Of a stretch of 64,000 bases of DNA, positions 41,878-55,138 are shown one piece after another. The stretch spans positions 15,226,642-15,290,641 of the forward strand of contig OZ037770.1 in NCBI GenBank assembly GCA_964035545.1. The letters run 5' to 3'. The position numbers and the translations under genes are program-made. Every line of letters starts with the position of its first letter. The stretch's first letter is position 1. Source of the DNA: Bugula neritina (taxonomy: Eukaryota; Bryozoa; Gymnolaemata; Cheilostomatida; Bugulidae). Under the pieces are notes generated by a model. It saw nothing but the letters and a program-made list of their open reading frames with translations. It searched no databases and was not told where the DNA came from.

Positions 41878-41885
41878 TATAAATA
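41878..41885 (+). promoter_or_regulatory. TATA box of gene E
   Basis: TATAAATA lies 65 bp upstream of the ATG at 41943. F and G have TATA boxes at similar distances. Confidence 0.7.
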
Positions 41886-41942
41886 TAGCTTACGCTGCCC
41901 TTCTGTCTCAGTGTACGACAGAAAGGCTTACTGGAAACTACC

Positions 41943-44900
41943 ATGGACTCTCTGAAAATACTCATTACGATTTCTGTGCTCTGTACTTGCAGTGGACACC
42001 CTATTACCGGAGGGCAACATGCTCACCAAACGTATGTATTCTAACCTGTATTCACTACTCTCTTGTGGTTAAGTTATTTTTAAAACAATAAAATAATAAA
42101 TTTTGTTCAGTAAAATAATCAGTGAAATAGGTAACAGCTAGTAGCATATTACAAGCATTTTTTGTATAACTAGCTAGCTTTTCATTTCTTTCTTTTATTT
42201 ACTAATTTTTTTTATACTTTCTTAAAGTATGGCAAAATACAAAGGTAGTTGTCAGGATTTAGCATGGGTTAATTATGTTTCACGTGGTCTAGCTGTAAAC
42301 ACCACAATGCACGTTAAATTTATTTTCAAGTTTGCTAAAAGCAACCGCATAAAAACAATTAACATAGATAGTATTATTTTAATTATGTGCAGAAATCATG
42401 TGTAATAATAGAATGTCAGTTAGCACCATATGCAAATTATGTTTTATACAATAGGTATCTAATAATATATTATTTTACTACCAAGATAAGTTGTGAGGTG
42501 TCACAATTTATTTTAAATACATATGCAAAAGTTAACAATTGATGGGTTCAGTTATCAATGTTAAAATTGGTAAAATTTGCTCTTACAGATCGTATATGCA
42601 ATCTTAAATAGAAACAGAAATGAAATAAGCTGCTGTAAAACAGATAGAGATACTTAAAATTGTCTTTTAATTTAGGATAGCATAGAAATTTAAAAGTTAT
42701 GTATTTTAAAATTTAATATGATTGATATTTCTATAAAATTAATTTTGTTTTTATAGCCCCACTGCTACCAACACCCATGTGAATGAAGTTAACAAGGTGG
42801 ACTGCCCGGGTCCAGTAAGACAGCTGTTTACCACGTTGGACATCCTTTACATGTGTAAGCCTGAAGTGGCTATCCAACCACACTCCTTACCTCCATCTCT
42901 ACCAGGTGAACCCACTTCAGTTCAGCTAAACTCTGTCAAACCAGTCAGTGGTGGGTTGGAGCCAGGAGTGGTTGCAGCCACAGCCCCCCAGGAGCCACTT
43001 CCAGGAAATCCAGTAGAACAACCAACACCTGTAGCTGCTAAGGCTGCAACACAGCCAACAACTGTAGCTGCTAAGGCTGCAACACAGCCAACAACTGTAG
43101 CTGCTAATGCTGTAACAGAGCCAACAACTGTAGCTGGTAACGCTCAAACACAACCCACAACTGTAGCTGCTAATGCTGCAATACAGCCAACAACTGTAGC
43201 TGCTAATGCTGCAACAGAGCCAACAACTGTAGCTGCAAATCTACCAACAGAGCCAACAACTGTAGCTGCTAATGCTGCAACAGAGCCAACAACTGTAGCT
43301 GCAAATCTACCAACAGAGCCAACAACTGTAGCTGCTAATGCTCAAACACAACCCACAACTGTAGCTGCAAATCTACCAACAAAGCCAACAACTGTAGTTG
43401 CAAATGTACCAACAGAACCACCAACTGTAGCTGCTAATGTACCAACACAACCCACAACTGTAGCTGCTAATGTACCAACACAACCCACAACTGTAGCTGC
43501 AAATCTACCAACAGAGCCAACAACTGTAGCTGCTAATGCTCAAACACAACCCACAACTGTAGCTGCTAATGTACATGTTCAGTCCACAGCTCATCCTACA
43601 AATATACCAGCTCAACCAACAGTACTGCCAGTTCAACCAGCAGCTAGCCATTTGGATCCAGCTCAGACACATACAGCACCAGGAGATCCAGGAGTTCTTG
43701 CCATAAAGATTATGGAAGGACAGTTTTTTGGTACCACCGCTGCATCTGGCAACCTGCCAAAACCAGTAGACGCACCATCCAAGCCAAACAATAATGCTCC
43801 ATCGCAAAAAGCTAACCAGTCTAACAAGGGAGCATCCGCTAAGTCAGGGCAGACCATGGCAACCCAAGAAACTATCAAAGCTAACAAAGAATGCCCATTT
43901 TACATTTTACCATTGTATCAGCACTTAGGGATTGCTAACTTATGCCCAACAGGCGCTAGTCCAAAAACTACTACCTCTGGTGTCTCAAAATCTGCTACAC
44001 TTACTACAGCTTCTCCAAGTAGTTCAACAACGACGCTATCATCAGCTCCACCTGCGCCAACAACTGGACAAACCACAGCTGTTTCATCCCCAACAGCAAC
44101 TGGACCAACTACAGCTGTTCCATCTCCAACAACAACTGGGCCAACCACAGCTGTTCCATCCCCAACAGCAACTGGACCGACTACAGCTGTTCCATCTCCA
44201 ACAACAACTGGGCCAACCACAGCTGTCCCATCTCCAACAACAACTGGGCCAACCACAGCTGTCCCATCTCCAACAACAACTGGGCCAACCACAGCTGTCC
44301 CATCTCCAACAACAACTGGGCCAACCACAGCTGTTCCATCCCCAACAGCAACTGGACCAACTACAGCTGTTCCATCTCCAACAACAACTGGGCCAACCAC
44401 AGCTGTTTCATCCCCAACAGCAACTGGACCAACTACAGCTGTTCCATCTCCAACAACAACTGGGCCAACTACAGCTGTCCCATCTCCAACAACAACTGGA
44501 CCAACCACAGCTGTTCCATCTCCAACAACAACTGGGCCAACCACAGCCGTACCTTCTTCAACAACAACTGGGCCAACCACAGCTGTTCCATCTCCAACAA
44601 CAACTGGGCCAACCACAACTGTTCCATCTCCAACAACAACTGGGCCAACCACAGCTGTTCCATCTCCAACAACAACTGGGCCAACCACAGCCGTACCTTC
44701 TCCAACAACAACTGGACCAACCACAGCTGTTCCATCTCCAACAACTACTGGGCCAACCACAGCTGTTCCATCTTCAACAACAACAGGACCAACTACAGCT
44801 GTTTCATTTGCACCAACAGATATGACGACCACACCTGAACCATCCACCATGTTCCCAATACTTGCTTTAAAATTTTCGGGCTTGGATCCATCAATGGGAA

Positions 44901-46131
44901 TAACAAAGACTCATTCTAATCCAGTTGCACCTGCTGATCCAACAACAGCAGCAGCTACTACAGCAGCAGCTACTACAGCAGCAGGCACTACAGTAACAGG
45001 CACTACTGCAGCAGCTACTACAGTAACAGCTACAACAGCAGCAGGGACTACCACTACTGCAGCAGCTACTACAGTGACAGGCACTACAGTGGCAGGTACT
45101 ACAGTAACAGGTTCTACAGTAACAGGCACTACAGTCACAGGAACCACAGCAGCTGGAACCACGGCAGCTGGAACCACAGCAGCAGGAACCACGGCAGCTG
45201 GAACCACTGCAGCAGCCACTACTGTAACAGGCACTACAGTAACAGGCACTACAGTAACAGGCACTACCTCCGCAGGAACCACAGCAGCTGGAACCACGGC
45301 AGCTGGAACCACGGCAGCTGGAACCACAGTAGCAGGAACCACAGCAGCTGGAACTACAGCAGCTGGAACCACGGCAGCTGAAACCACGGCAGCTGGAACC
45401 ACAGTAGCTGGAACCACAGCAGCTGGAACCACAGTCACAGGAACCACAGCAGCTGGAACCACGGCAGCTGGAACCACAGCAGCTGGAACCACTGCAGCAG
45501 CCACTACAGTAACAGGCACTACAGTAACAGGCACTACAGTAACAGGCACTACCTCAGCAGGAACCACAGCAGCTGGAACCACAGCAGCTGGAACCACGGC
45601 AGCTGGAACCACCGCAGCTGGAACCACAGCAGCTGGAACCACTGCAGCTGGAACCACAGCAGCTGGAACCACAATAGCTGGAACCACGGCAGCAGGAACC
45701 ACAGTCACAGGAACCACAGCAGCTGGAACCACGGCAGCTGGAACCACGGCAGCTGGAACCACGGCAGCTGGAACAAACAAGGCGTCATTGAAGAAGGCAA
45801 CTCCTCCCATGAAGTTCCACAAGAATGTTTGTAACGTTCAAGGTTAGTTTTACTATAATTTACTATTTTCAATATTCTTACATTTTATTGATGTGCAGCT
45901 TTTGTTACGCAAGGCACTATTTTATTGCAAAATGAAGCAGGTTTTACCTGCTTTTATCTATTCAATCTTCTGTTGACAGTTCCGGCTGGCCATGACTGCA
46001 AGAAGTTCAACAATAAGCGATGTCCACCACGGACTAGGTACGACGTCAGACTTTGCATCTGCAATCACGAACTCAAAGTTGACCCACAAACCTGCACAAG
46101 TTATTCTCATAATAGTAAGTATCACATCTGA
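41943..46131 (+). CDS. Gene E: large secreted mucin-like Cys-domain protein
   Basis: Exons 41943-42031, 42757-45842, 45980-46131; 1108 residues. Exon 1 gives a signal peptide (MDSLKILITISVLCTCSG), phase 2. Exon 2 has a CP-x15-C motif (DCPGPVRQLFTTLDILYMC), a QPTTVAAN repeat, a second such motif (ECPFYILPLYQHLGIANLC), ~23 TTTGPTTAVPSP units, a spacer and ~60 AAGTT-type pentamers. It ends NVCNVQG in phase 1. Exon 3 is the Cys module (DCKKFNNKRCPP, YDVRLCICNH, PQTCTS). It is probably a heavily O-glycosylated extracellular protein. The 3' end has two readings. Reading straight on gives TGA at 46129-46131, overlapping an AATAAA. A strong donor (ATA|GTAAGT, 46115) could instead splice to an acceptor near 46379, giving only two more codons. 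Confidence 0.85.
43018..43575 (+). repeat. Gene E repeat 1 (TTVAAN)
   Basis: About 16 units of ~33 bp encoding variants of QPTTVAANAAT. Neighbouring units alternate between AAT, LPT and VPT types. Confidence 0.9.
44070..44800 (+). repeat. Gene E repeat 2 (TTTGPTTAVPSP)
   Basis: A 36-bp unit in nearly identical tandem copies, suggesting recent homogenisation. Variants are TATG, AVSSP and AVPSS. Confidence 0.95.
44940..45775 (+). repeat. Gene E repeat 3 (AAGTT), with higher-order period
   Basis: 15-bp units encode AAGTT or VTGTT. A longer block beginning GCAGCAGCCACTAC at 45209 recurs at 45494, a 285-bp (19-unit) higher-order repeat. Confidence 0.9.
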
Positions 46132-46136
46132 ATAAA
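46131..46136 (+). terminator. Polyadenylation signal of gene E
   Basis: AATAAA overlaps the last base of the TGA at 46129-46131. It supports the unspliced 3' end, although such a short 3' UTR is unusual. Confidence 0.4.
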
Positions 46137-49100
46137 GGTATTAAGTTTGAAAGTTAGTATTACAATTAAAAGTAATCATTTTGATAATTATTCAATTTTA
46201 ATTTTTTTAATTATATCTGTTATTTTTTCTAGCTTAATTTGAAATAGTAGCACAGTTACCACTTTTTTCATTTACTATTTTTTTAGCATTATTATTTAAA
46301 ACATTTTATTCTTAGAAAAATATGTTAGCCTTTTTTCCACACTTATAAAATTTACCGTACATGCTTTCAACATTTGTAGGAGTGTGAATTTCTCCGAAGT
46401 TACGCTAACGCTTGAGAAGAGGTGGAACAATGTAATTAGGCGTCTTTTATATATTTACATATCCCAGATGTGCTACAGAAACCTCAGTCAACATGCTCTA
46501 GACTTATATTTAAGTATTTTATATGCCATAACTTGCAGACAATTTACTTCCAAGGTTATAAACATAAAGCCTCTCTAGACAATACTCTTTACCAAAACAC
46601 ATCCAGTCACTCACCAAACTACTACCTGACCCAAGGCATCCTGTACTTGGCATCTACTGTTCAAAATGTTCCATATAAACGATTATTATTGATTTTGATT
46701 TTTAGAAAAGATTATTATGCTTAGATATAAAATAATTATTGTGAGTTGTGTCGATTTTCATTAATTACTTCAGTTTGTACATTTTGCTATTGCTGCTGTT
46801 TTTTTACAAAATGACTATGATTTTGGAATTGTAGTTGCTAATTTTAAAACACCATTTTTCTAACTTTTATGTTACCAGTCTTTGTTGTATATTATATCTA
46901 ATTTTTAAAATTTCAACAGTTGGTGCTTCATATGCTGTAATAAACCACTGATACAACACATTTTATGGAGTATGTTTCAATTTTCACTGCCCTAGCTCAT
47001 TGGAAGCTTAATTTTAAAATGCAACAATAATTTATTTAATTAAATGTTTGAACGCCCTTCCGATAGGTTACGCACCCTGTTTACTCTTATTTATAAATAA
47101 TTACCAGCAAAAAAACATTAAACTATTAAACTACTATTAAACTGTGTTAGCAGGAAATGCACTGTCATAGCTTATAATCTAATAGTAATAGCACTATAGG
47201 GTGGGAGCTGTTGCACTCCACCCTTCTATAATTATGTCACAGGAACCCTGGGCAAGATACGCCTAATTTCTGTTAATAACTATTCATTATGCCAACTAAA
47301 TGAATAATGAGATGATTAACCATGCATTATTTTAAGTGAAGTGCAAGAGCAGGCAGTGCAGCTGTTATATGTATATTATAGCTATAGCTAAAAGTATAAC
47401 AGTCGCACATAAAAACAACAACCTGCAAGGACTTACTTCCTAGACACATTTTGCCGAACATAAGATAGTAGCCATTTTCCAAATATCCGAGCTTCGTGTA
47501 CGATGTTGCAGTACGTTAGGATTAAACACTGCTTGATTAAAAAAGTTGCGGCGGGCACCTATTGGACGGGAAGACGTTGGCATCAATTTAGTAGATGTAA
47601 ATGAGCCTTAAAAATAGCTGTCATTTTACGTTACGGCCTTTGGTGTGGCAAAATGTGTCTATATATATAGGGGGTTAACCATTTGACATACACTGATTAG
47701 ATAATACACTGCTTGTGCCTTGTATTACAAGCTGGTACAAGTTCAATGGTTACATAATTAGTTTTTACAAATGCAGCTATTTAGACAGTTGTGTGACAAG
47801 TTTGTTATACAATCTACATAAAATGCAAAGTAACTATTCCAAAGTAATAATTAAAATAATAATGAAACTAAAATGTGTTCAAACATTGCTTGAGCTGGTA
47901 TATATATAAAGATAACATCTCCTGGCAGAAGAAACCTGACTTCTAAATTAGAAACTTTGTGCCTAAATAAATTAAAAAAATTGTATATTTTATATTAGAA
48001 AATAATGATATAAATACTATTCATGCAAAATAATAATACACGTTGACTGGGGTTTGTACTACATATAAGTTGTGCCGACATTAGTTGTAGTTTTTCTCAA
48101 TCTATTTTTAGCATTTGTTAAGTGAAATTTAAGTCTGTACTAGCTGAAGTTAAAAGTTACACCTGACTAAAATTGTGACAAACTGAAACTCAGCTCTGCA
48201 TGTGTGGTTTGCTGTAAATATTTAATTTACTTAGTAAAATTTACAGTCATACGTTTAAATTCAAGTAAGGTCAGTGGTGATGGTTTTAGTTTGCCTAATA
48301 ACCCCTTGGGGTTCTCGCAGCGGTGGAGACGTAGAAAACATAAGTAATAAATATATAAGCATGTGTCCAGTATATGACTATAATATATAGTAAAATATTA
48401 GCAAAGTTTATTATTATAATATGATAGTGTAGCCCATCTATTGAATCTAGTTATTTGAAGGTAGAGTTATCTTCTCACTAAACTTCATTTTATTGTAAGT
48501 ATTGTGTATAGAAGCCAATCATAGCTCTTTTAATTGCTAAGAAATGAAAAATAGAAAAGTATATATTGAGAAACTTGTGGATATTTAAGAAAAAAAACAA
48601 AGTAGATTAAGCAAATTGTGACTTTAACAAGAATTGCAAATAGGTTATTTAAAAAACAAATTAAACTAATATTTGGCTAGAAAGAATAAATGACGGACAC
48701 ACTTACAAACAAAAATTTACCTATTTGATGTATTTGGTAGTCAAGAACTAACATTTGTTTTGTTTTGACAATTACCATTTCACTGTCTCTAATTATTGTT
48801 TGTTTAGTTTAAAATTTTGGCCACAAAGCACTTAGTTTAGTCAACCCTGACTACTTTAGAAAATTTTAAAAGTAAGGCCAAAAGTATGTTTTGGGCTTTC
48901 TTCAGAAATAATGCTAAAATGTTTTTATACCATTATCTTTGCTATTATTTAAACGTAAACTTGTCTAATAGAAATTATAATATACATCAATATAATTGTT
49001 TATAATACAAATGTGATTGAAGTAGCCATGTTAATATATGTTACCATTCAAAACACAGGTAGCTTTCTTGTTCCCATAGCAACCACCAGCTGTTTGTTAT

Positions 49101-50480
49101 TATAATAAGGGAAACATACTTTATATAATGTATAAATAACAACTTGCATACTAATGCGATGTTGGGTGTGAGTGGCATGCAAACAAAGTTTATCTTCCTG
49201 CACTTTAACTTTCAACAGACTGGAAGGGAAGGCACAGAATAACAATATGAGGATAGTCTACAGGGCTTGTCTTTGCTATAACTGGGAGTATAATTCGTAC
49301 AAAAAAATGAATGACGATAGCAATGATATTAAACCCACATCAAATATGCTTGCAGTAGCTCCACAAAATGCTAAACCTAAATTAATGTACCATATTTAGA
49401 TAATTAAATGAAGAAGTATACGATTTAAAATAACATTATAATTATCTTGCTTATTAAAAGTTATGGCATGACTAATTTTAGACTTATCTATGACGTAAAG
49501 AATGTTATGCATGCTGGTACACAATTTTATATTGAACATTCTTAAGTTTAGAGAATTTGGTTCTGTTATAGTTGACACTAGTTATTAATTGTATATAAAA
49601 TCACCATGTGTTTGGGTGACTATAATTCTTAAAATAACTCCTGCAATTCTAATACAGTGAATGTCTTTTATAGTTTTCAAAAACTCACCCAACTCAGAGC
49701 TATGAGATATTAACTCAAATCAGACTTAGAAGTTTCTAGAGTCTGGCTACTGAGGAGATACAACACAAAATGTGTTACACTAAATCAAGTCTTAATCTAA
49801 AAATCCATGATGTGGCCACTTGTTCAGAATCATTTCACAGTTTATTTTTCTTTACTGAAGAAATTCTAGAAAAATATTGTCGGCAGATTTTACCCAGATG
49901 TTTTGGTGGCTGATAGATTTGTGAGGGGAAGGCAATTAGAGTTCTCAATTTCATTAATATTTGACAGCTTTTCTCATGTAGCTTAGAATGAACTCTTCAA
50001 ACTGCTATGGCTGTAGTAGTTTTCTTATAGCTGAATCTTTTGTTAGGTTTTGCTGATGTGCAATTTTATATGTTTATAAAGAATTCAAGTAATTAAATAT
50101 TTTTTAACTTCACATAATTAAAAGAAGATACAACACTGTATATATAGGAACAACACTGCATAAGGAAAACACTGAATAAAAAAATTAGATAGCTACAGTA
50201 TCTGTTCATCTAGTATAATTAGTCTACCTCAATAGTGAAAGAGTTACCATGGCAACAGCTCAGAATATAAATTGTATAAATACAGCTTTTTTTATTTGAA
50301 ATTTATTATTTCAAAATAATTTTCTAAAAGTGGGAAAATATGCATGTACTCGACATTTTTTCACACAACACCTCAAATAAGTGAACTGTGAAATTATATT
50401 TTATAAGAAGAGCAAACGAAACAGTTCTATTAATAGGAAATAAAAACCCCCAGCTGGATCCACCCATCTAGAGTTTTATT
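46137..50480. other. Spacer between genes E and F
   Basis: A+T-rich, with one MITE (47441-47661). The small open frames (46384-46724, 47715-47909, 49048-49399) lack signal peptides or Cys modules and are not supported. Confidence 0.5.
47441..47661. mobile_element. MITE, family 2 variant
   Basis: The 15-bp inverted ends are TAGACACATTTTGCC and GGCAAAATGTGTCTA. The interior contains TACGTTAGGATTAAACACTG, nearly the same as in the element at 62646-62946, and ends with ACGTTACGGCC. The ends differ from the other two copies, so it is either a related subfamily or an internally shared module. Confidence 0.7.
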
Positions 50481-50488
50481 TATATAAG
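50481..50488 (+). promoter_or_regulatory. TATA box of gene F
   Basis: TATATAAG lies 78 bp before the ATG at 50559. TGGATCCACCC at 50455-50465, just upstream, has a near-copy before gene G's TATA box. Confidence 0.7.
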
Positions 50489-50558
50489 ACCCTCTCAAAT
50501 TCCTTCCTTATATTAGTCTCTTTAACTCAGGTCTAGAAAGACTAAAAGTTTCTACAAT

Positions 50559-52119
50559 ATGAAAGAAGTTTGGTTGGCCAACTTCTGCTTGGTTGCAGTG
50601 GTGTATTCACAGATACCACCGTGAGTATTATAATATTATTCTCAAACATATTTACGATTTGCATAATAATGATAATGCAAATTTGTCACTCTTTGATGTA
50701 TTATCAAGAAGCAGGAGGTTGACGTACTACAAACAAGGTCTAACAACTGAAATTATAGCAATTTGCTGTAATTTAAATTACGCATTTACTAATAAATCAA
50801 ACCAATGTTATTTTAGTTTTATTGATAAACTATCAGTAATTTAATTTGTGCTTTTTTAAAGTATTAAAGCATATTAGGCTTAGATTTCGAAACACAAATA
50901 GTTGTTGCTATTGGGAATCATGCAATCATATTTTACTCTATTCTTAATAAACAACTGCACTTTTAAAGGTATATTATTGCCTCTGCACACCACATTGAAA
51001 AGAGCATATAGCTTTCTGAGTTAAATTCTTGCAGTTTTGTTACTTATTCAGCAGCATTGAGTGATTTAACAACAGCTTCTAATATAGCCTACTGATTTTT
51101 AGCATGACCCCAATAATGGTTAGCTTTCTTTGTTGAAGTTGGCCTAGTAGTCCAGCTAGTATAAGAACTTAATCCGAACTCAAAGCTCAAAAGCTTCAGA
51201 TTTCAGCATCAACATTTATTATTTTCTGTAACTATAATTTATTTTCAATTTAGTGATTCAACCAATAGAGCAGCTGCAGCAGCAAGGCAAGCAACTCCAG
51301 CTACAGTAGCAATCCATGCAAAAGTTACAACAGCTAAGGCTGTCCAAAGTCCTACAGCATCAGTTACTACTTCAGTAGTACCACCAGCACTAACTGCTAC
51401 ACATTCACCTGTTGCTACAGGTACACGTGTTGCTACAGGTACACCTGTTGCTACAGGTGTACCTGTAGCAGAAGGTTCATCTGCTGCTACACATTCACCT
51501 GTTGATAAAGTTGGTAGCCGAACAAATTCCAAGGTCATGACACCAACAACCTCTGCTAAGGACTGCAAAGTTTCAGGTAAAAACTTGCTGCAAAGTAACT
51601 TAAATATAATGACCTTCTATTTGAATTATTATACATAATTGCAGTAGAAAAATTCTATGAAACTCATTTGTATTTATATGTTGCATACTATCTTATTCCT
51701 TGCTATAAACTTTGCACCTGGTAAACAGTTGGAGTCGACTGCAAGACCTACGATGGAATGCCGTGTCCTCCAGGCACCAGATATGATGTCAGAACCTGCA
51801 TGTGTAACCACCACAAGTCGGTGGACCTCTCAACTTGCACTAGCTTACCAGAGTTCATTCCAAACTTGTGTGATGTTAAGCGTAAGTCTTATTACTAGAC
51901 CAGGTGTAGCTTCTTTATCTAGTGTGTATATTAGGTTAATAAATTAAACTACGTCGCAGAAAGGATAAAATTTGCTATACTTATTTTTTCACAGTGAGAG
52001 CGAGATCAGGGTGCTTGGAGTTTGGAACTCAGAAATGTGGGAATGGCACAATATATGACATAAAGCTCTGTATCTGCAACCACGCACCACTGGTTAATGA
52101 GACAACTTGTAGCAGCTAA
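50559..52119 (+). CDS. Gene F: short secreted protein with two Cys modules
   Basis: Four exons in phase: 50559-50620, 51254-51576, 51729-51881, 51995-52119; 220 residues. Exon 1 gives a short hydrophobic signal (MKEVWLANFCLVAVVYSQ), phase 2. Exon 2 is a short Ala/Thr/Val/Pro-rich domain with only a few VATGTP units, ending KDCKVS in phase 1. Exon 3 is the first Cys module (DCKTYDGMPCPP, YDVRTCMCNH, STCTS) with an extra Cys (NLCDVK), phase 1. Exon 4 is the second (GCLEFGTQKCGN, YDIKLCICNH, TTCSS). The NGT and NET sites could be N-glycosylated. It is the smallest member of the family and the only one with two modules; each module begins on a phase-1 exon, so duplication of a whole exon is the simplest origin. 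Confidence 0.85.
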
Positions 52120-54749
52120 GTGTCTGGTGGGAGTTGTGCTCTCTACTAGCATTCCTAGCTACAAAGTAGGTATATCATTATACAAAGAAATTCTTGATGT
52201 TTTGTAAAATTAGACTAATTAATTAGCAATTGATTACCACACCTGATTGTTATTATTTGCTACGCCCTGAACTACAAAGGCTTGGTTGATGACATTGTAT
52301 TGAAATCTTAACGTTTCATCTGTATAGGTATAATTAAATACAATGCAACTTCCATATTCTGGTCTCATAGTCAAATTCACTGCGTGAGATCCCTAATGTT
52401 AGCATGACAACAATATAAGCTACTAAAGTATAATTATAATTGAAACATAACTTGACAGTCCATGACTCTTTGTGTCAAATATTCATTAGGATTACATCTC
52501 TTGGGGCATTTGCTGTGTCATTTTACACTCAATTATCATTAAATTAATTTGACAAATTAGTTTTTAATAGCTATATGGGCTGTCTAAATAGCAATATCAA
52601 GCTTAGCAGTTGTAGCACTTGGAAAAATGTAATTTTCTTTTTTGCTAATTATTAATACCTCCAGGGAGAGGAACAGCAACTAAAGATTATGGTTATTGAT
52701 TCTGAGGAAAATTAGATAACGAGAGTTGTAAGAAATGGGCGTGAGCCTGCTTCCTATATCTAGACTCTAGTATGCCGAATGCTTAGTCCAGTTTTTTTGT
52801 TATGTACTCTATTATATTTTATAGACAGATAAATATCTAACAGCAGAAGAAACTGAAATATATGCCAGAGCAAGAGATACTATAACATTATTACATTTAT
52901 TAGTATATCGTCAATTTATCATATATTATATATCATTGTTATCATTTCAGCATTGCAATTTATTTAATTGTTTTGTAAACAAAATCAAGAATTGACCCAT
53001 GCTGAAGCTTTTAATTAGGAGTATTTTTCATGTTATGAAACTACTATATATAGTTGTTTGTTGAATTTATAAGTTATTTAATGTTTGCAAACATTATTAT
53101 ATCTTTTGTAATTTTAATTAAATTCAAAACTATAATTTATCATTTACGTTTAGCATAACATTAGAAAAAGAAAAACAACTATAGTTAATATTAGATTATA
53201 TAGGTATAACTATAAATAGTTCATTAATAAATCTGCAGAGAAATGTTAAATTGGTGTGGTTAGAAACTTTGAGTAAACCCATTTAATTTTTGAAGTCTTT
53301 TTTCAACTAAATGGTTTGTTGACAAAGTTCATGTAGCTTTGGCACCCGTTATGTCTTGTTTTAAGATTTCAAAAATACTCAAAATATTCGATTTTTGTCT
53401 GTTTGTAGAATTGTGTTGCCGTTTGCATTCAAAGTACATGGTGCAGATTATATAATATAATAACGTCTCCATAATTATTTTTATCTTGTACCTACTTTAC
53501 GTTTGATGCTCGTAAATTTCACATTCTATACTATATAGTTTACTTAGCCTATATGTTAAATATATAACATAAACAATAGAATATATACTCCATATCTCGA
53601 GTATAACATATTTGCATATAGTACGACATATATTTTATAATATATAACGTATGTATCATAAATTATACATATATTCGTTATGATGTGCTACATATATATG
53701 AGCTGATGGCTTGCATTTCTTATTTATAAAATATGTTTTAAATTGTTGTAGTATAATTTTACTTATTACATACATATGCTATATATATACCGTACTTAGT
53801 TTATATTTTATATTATATATAGTATACGTTAATTTTTATAAATAATACTAACTTTTATATATATATATATATATAAAACCTGCTATATATTTATACTCTG
53901 TTATATATTTTCACATATAATATAACAAATATGTAATATAAACTATAAAGTATACGCTGAATTTTAAATATAATATATTTTGCATATAATGAGAATTATA
54001 TTCTATATTTAGCATTCATCATAATAATGCCTATATTTTTATGTTGCTACATATTTGAGCTATTTTTGTCACATTAAGATTTTTAAAAAATATTTTTCAT
54101 CTCTTAGTAGTTGATTAAACTTAGCTATCAGATATACTAAATACACATATATTGAAGATAATTTTAATATAACATAAATATAATATAACATAACAATTAT
54201 GTAATATATAACATAAATGTATTATATTATTGTATAATATAAAAAATACCACGTATTACAGAAAACGAATATAATAAAACATAATAAAATATAAATTGAT
54301 ATAATTGAGAATGTTTAATAATAATTTTATTTGAGCTTTGATGGTGGTCCTAATTGTGCTGTTTTTCTGTAATGAAACTCAATCAAGTGATTCATGTAGT
54401 TATATTAAGGTGCAGGTCACAGTTTGTAAGCTAAGCAATTATTGTTGCAATACCGCTCCTAGTCAGTGAACTCAAAGTGGCCTTGTTTGTTTGAACTGAT
54501 CAGAATGTAACGAGTATCAATTGCTATAGCTTAAAAATAGAGCTTCTTATATAAAACATCTTTTGTACAGCAAAAGAATAAAGCAAAGATTTAAGCTTAA
54601 ATAGAACAGTTGGTTGCTAATTATTGTATTTGGCAAAATGCTTTACGTAATGCAGAATAACTTAGAATAATGAATACTATTCTAAGTGATTGAAGGCCAA
54701 TGTAGGACAATGCATGGGTATATAATATGCTTAATATTGTTCGGGCTAG

Positions 54750-54870
54750 CCTACTTGGGTGGTAGAAGAAATGGAAAATGTGTGCCGAAAAATCAATTTA
54801 TCAATTCAAGCTGCAAGTGTTATACATATCAGCAATTGCATGCGATGCTACACTATATACGTTTCCTCTG
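54750..54870 (+). pseudogene. Possible decayed Cys-module exon of the D-G family
   Basis: After an AG at 54748-54749, a phase-1 frame reads YLGGRRNGKCVPKNQFIN then SSCKC. The spacing C-x10-C-x-C equals that of the intact modules, with Pro at position 2 and an aromatic at position 6. The first Cys is Leu, and the final TC is absent. No signal exon or repeat exon is nearby. It may be chance. Confidence 0.25.
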
Positions 54871-55138
54871 ACAGAGTACACATCATTGCCTAATATAGCA
54901 ACTATTTACTGCTGGTTGTGATCCTCATCTAAGAATATCAATTCAGGAAAACTCTGTTTAAATATCTATAGCGGAATATTGAATTTATTGCAATATTATA
55001 ATGCATCCATGCTTAGTTATTTTTACCATCAGTTAGTGAATGCACAAACAAGAGTTTGTTTCTACTAGTATAATATGACTATATGTCTGATTATATATAA
55101 TATAATATAATACAATATAATATATGTTTAAATAGATT

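Noticed and set aside
43918-45822. Long minus-strand Val/Pro/Gly frames and a plus-strand Gln/Leu frame across gene E
   Set aside because: By-products of the 36-bp and 15-bp repeats; no start context, splice partners or conserved features.
46384-46724. Open frames downstream of gene E as an extra Cys-module exon
   Set aside because: No C-x10-C-x-C pattern; an AG near 46379 in the needed phase meets a stop after two codons.
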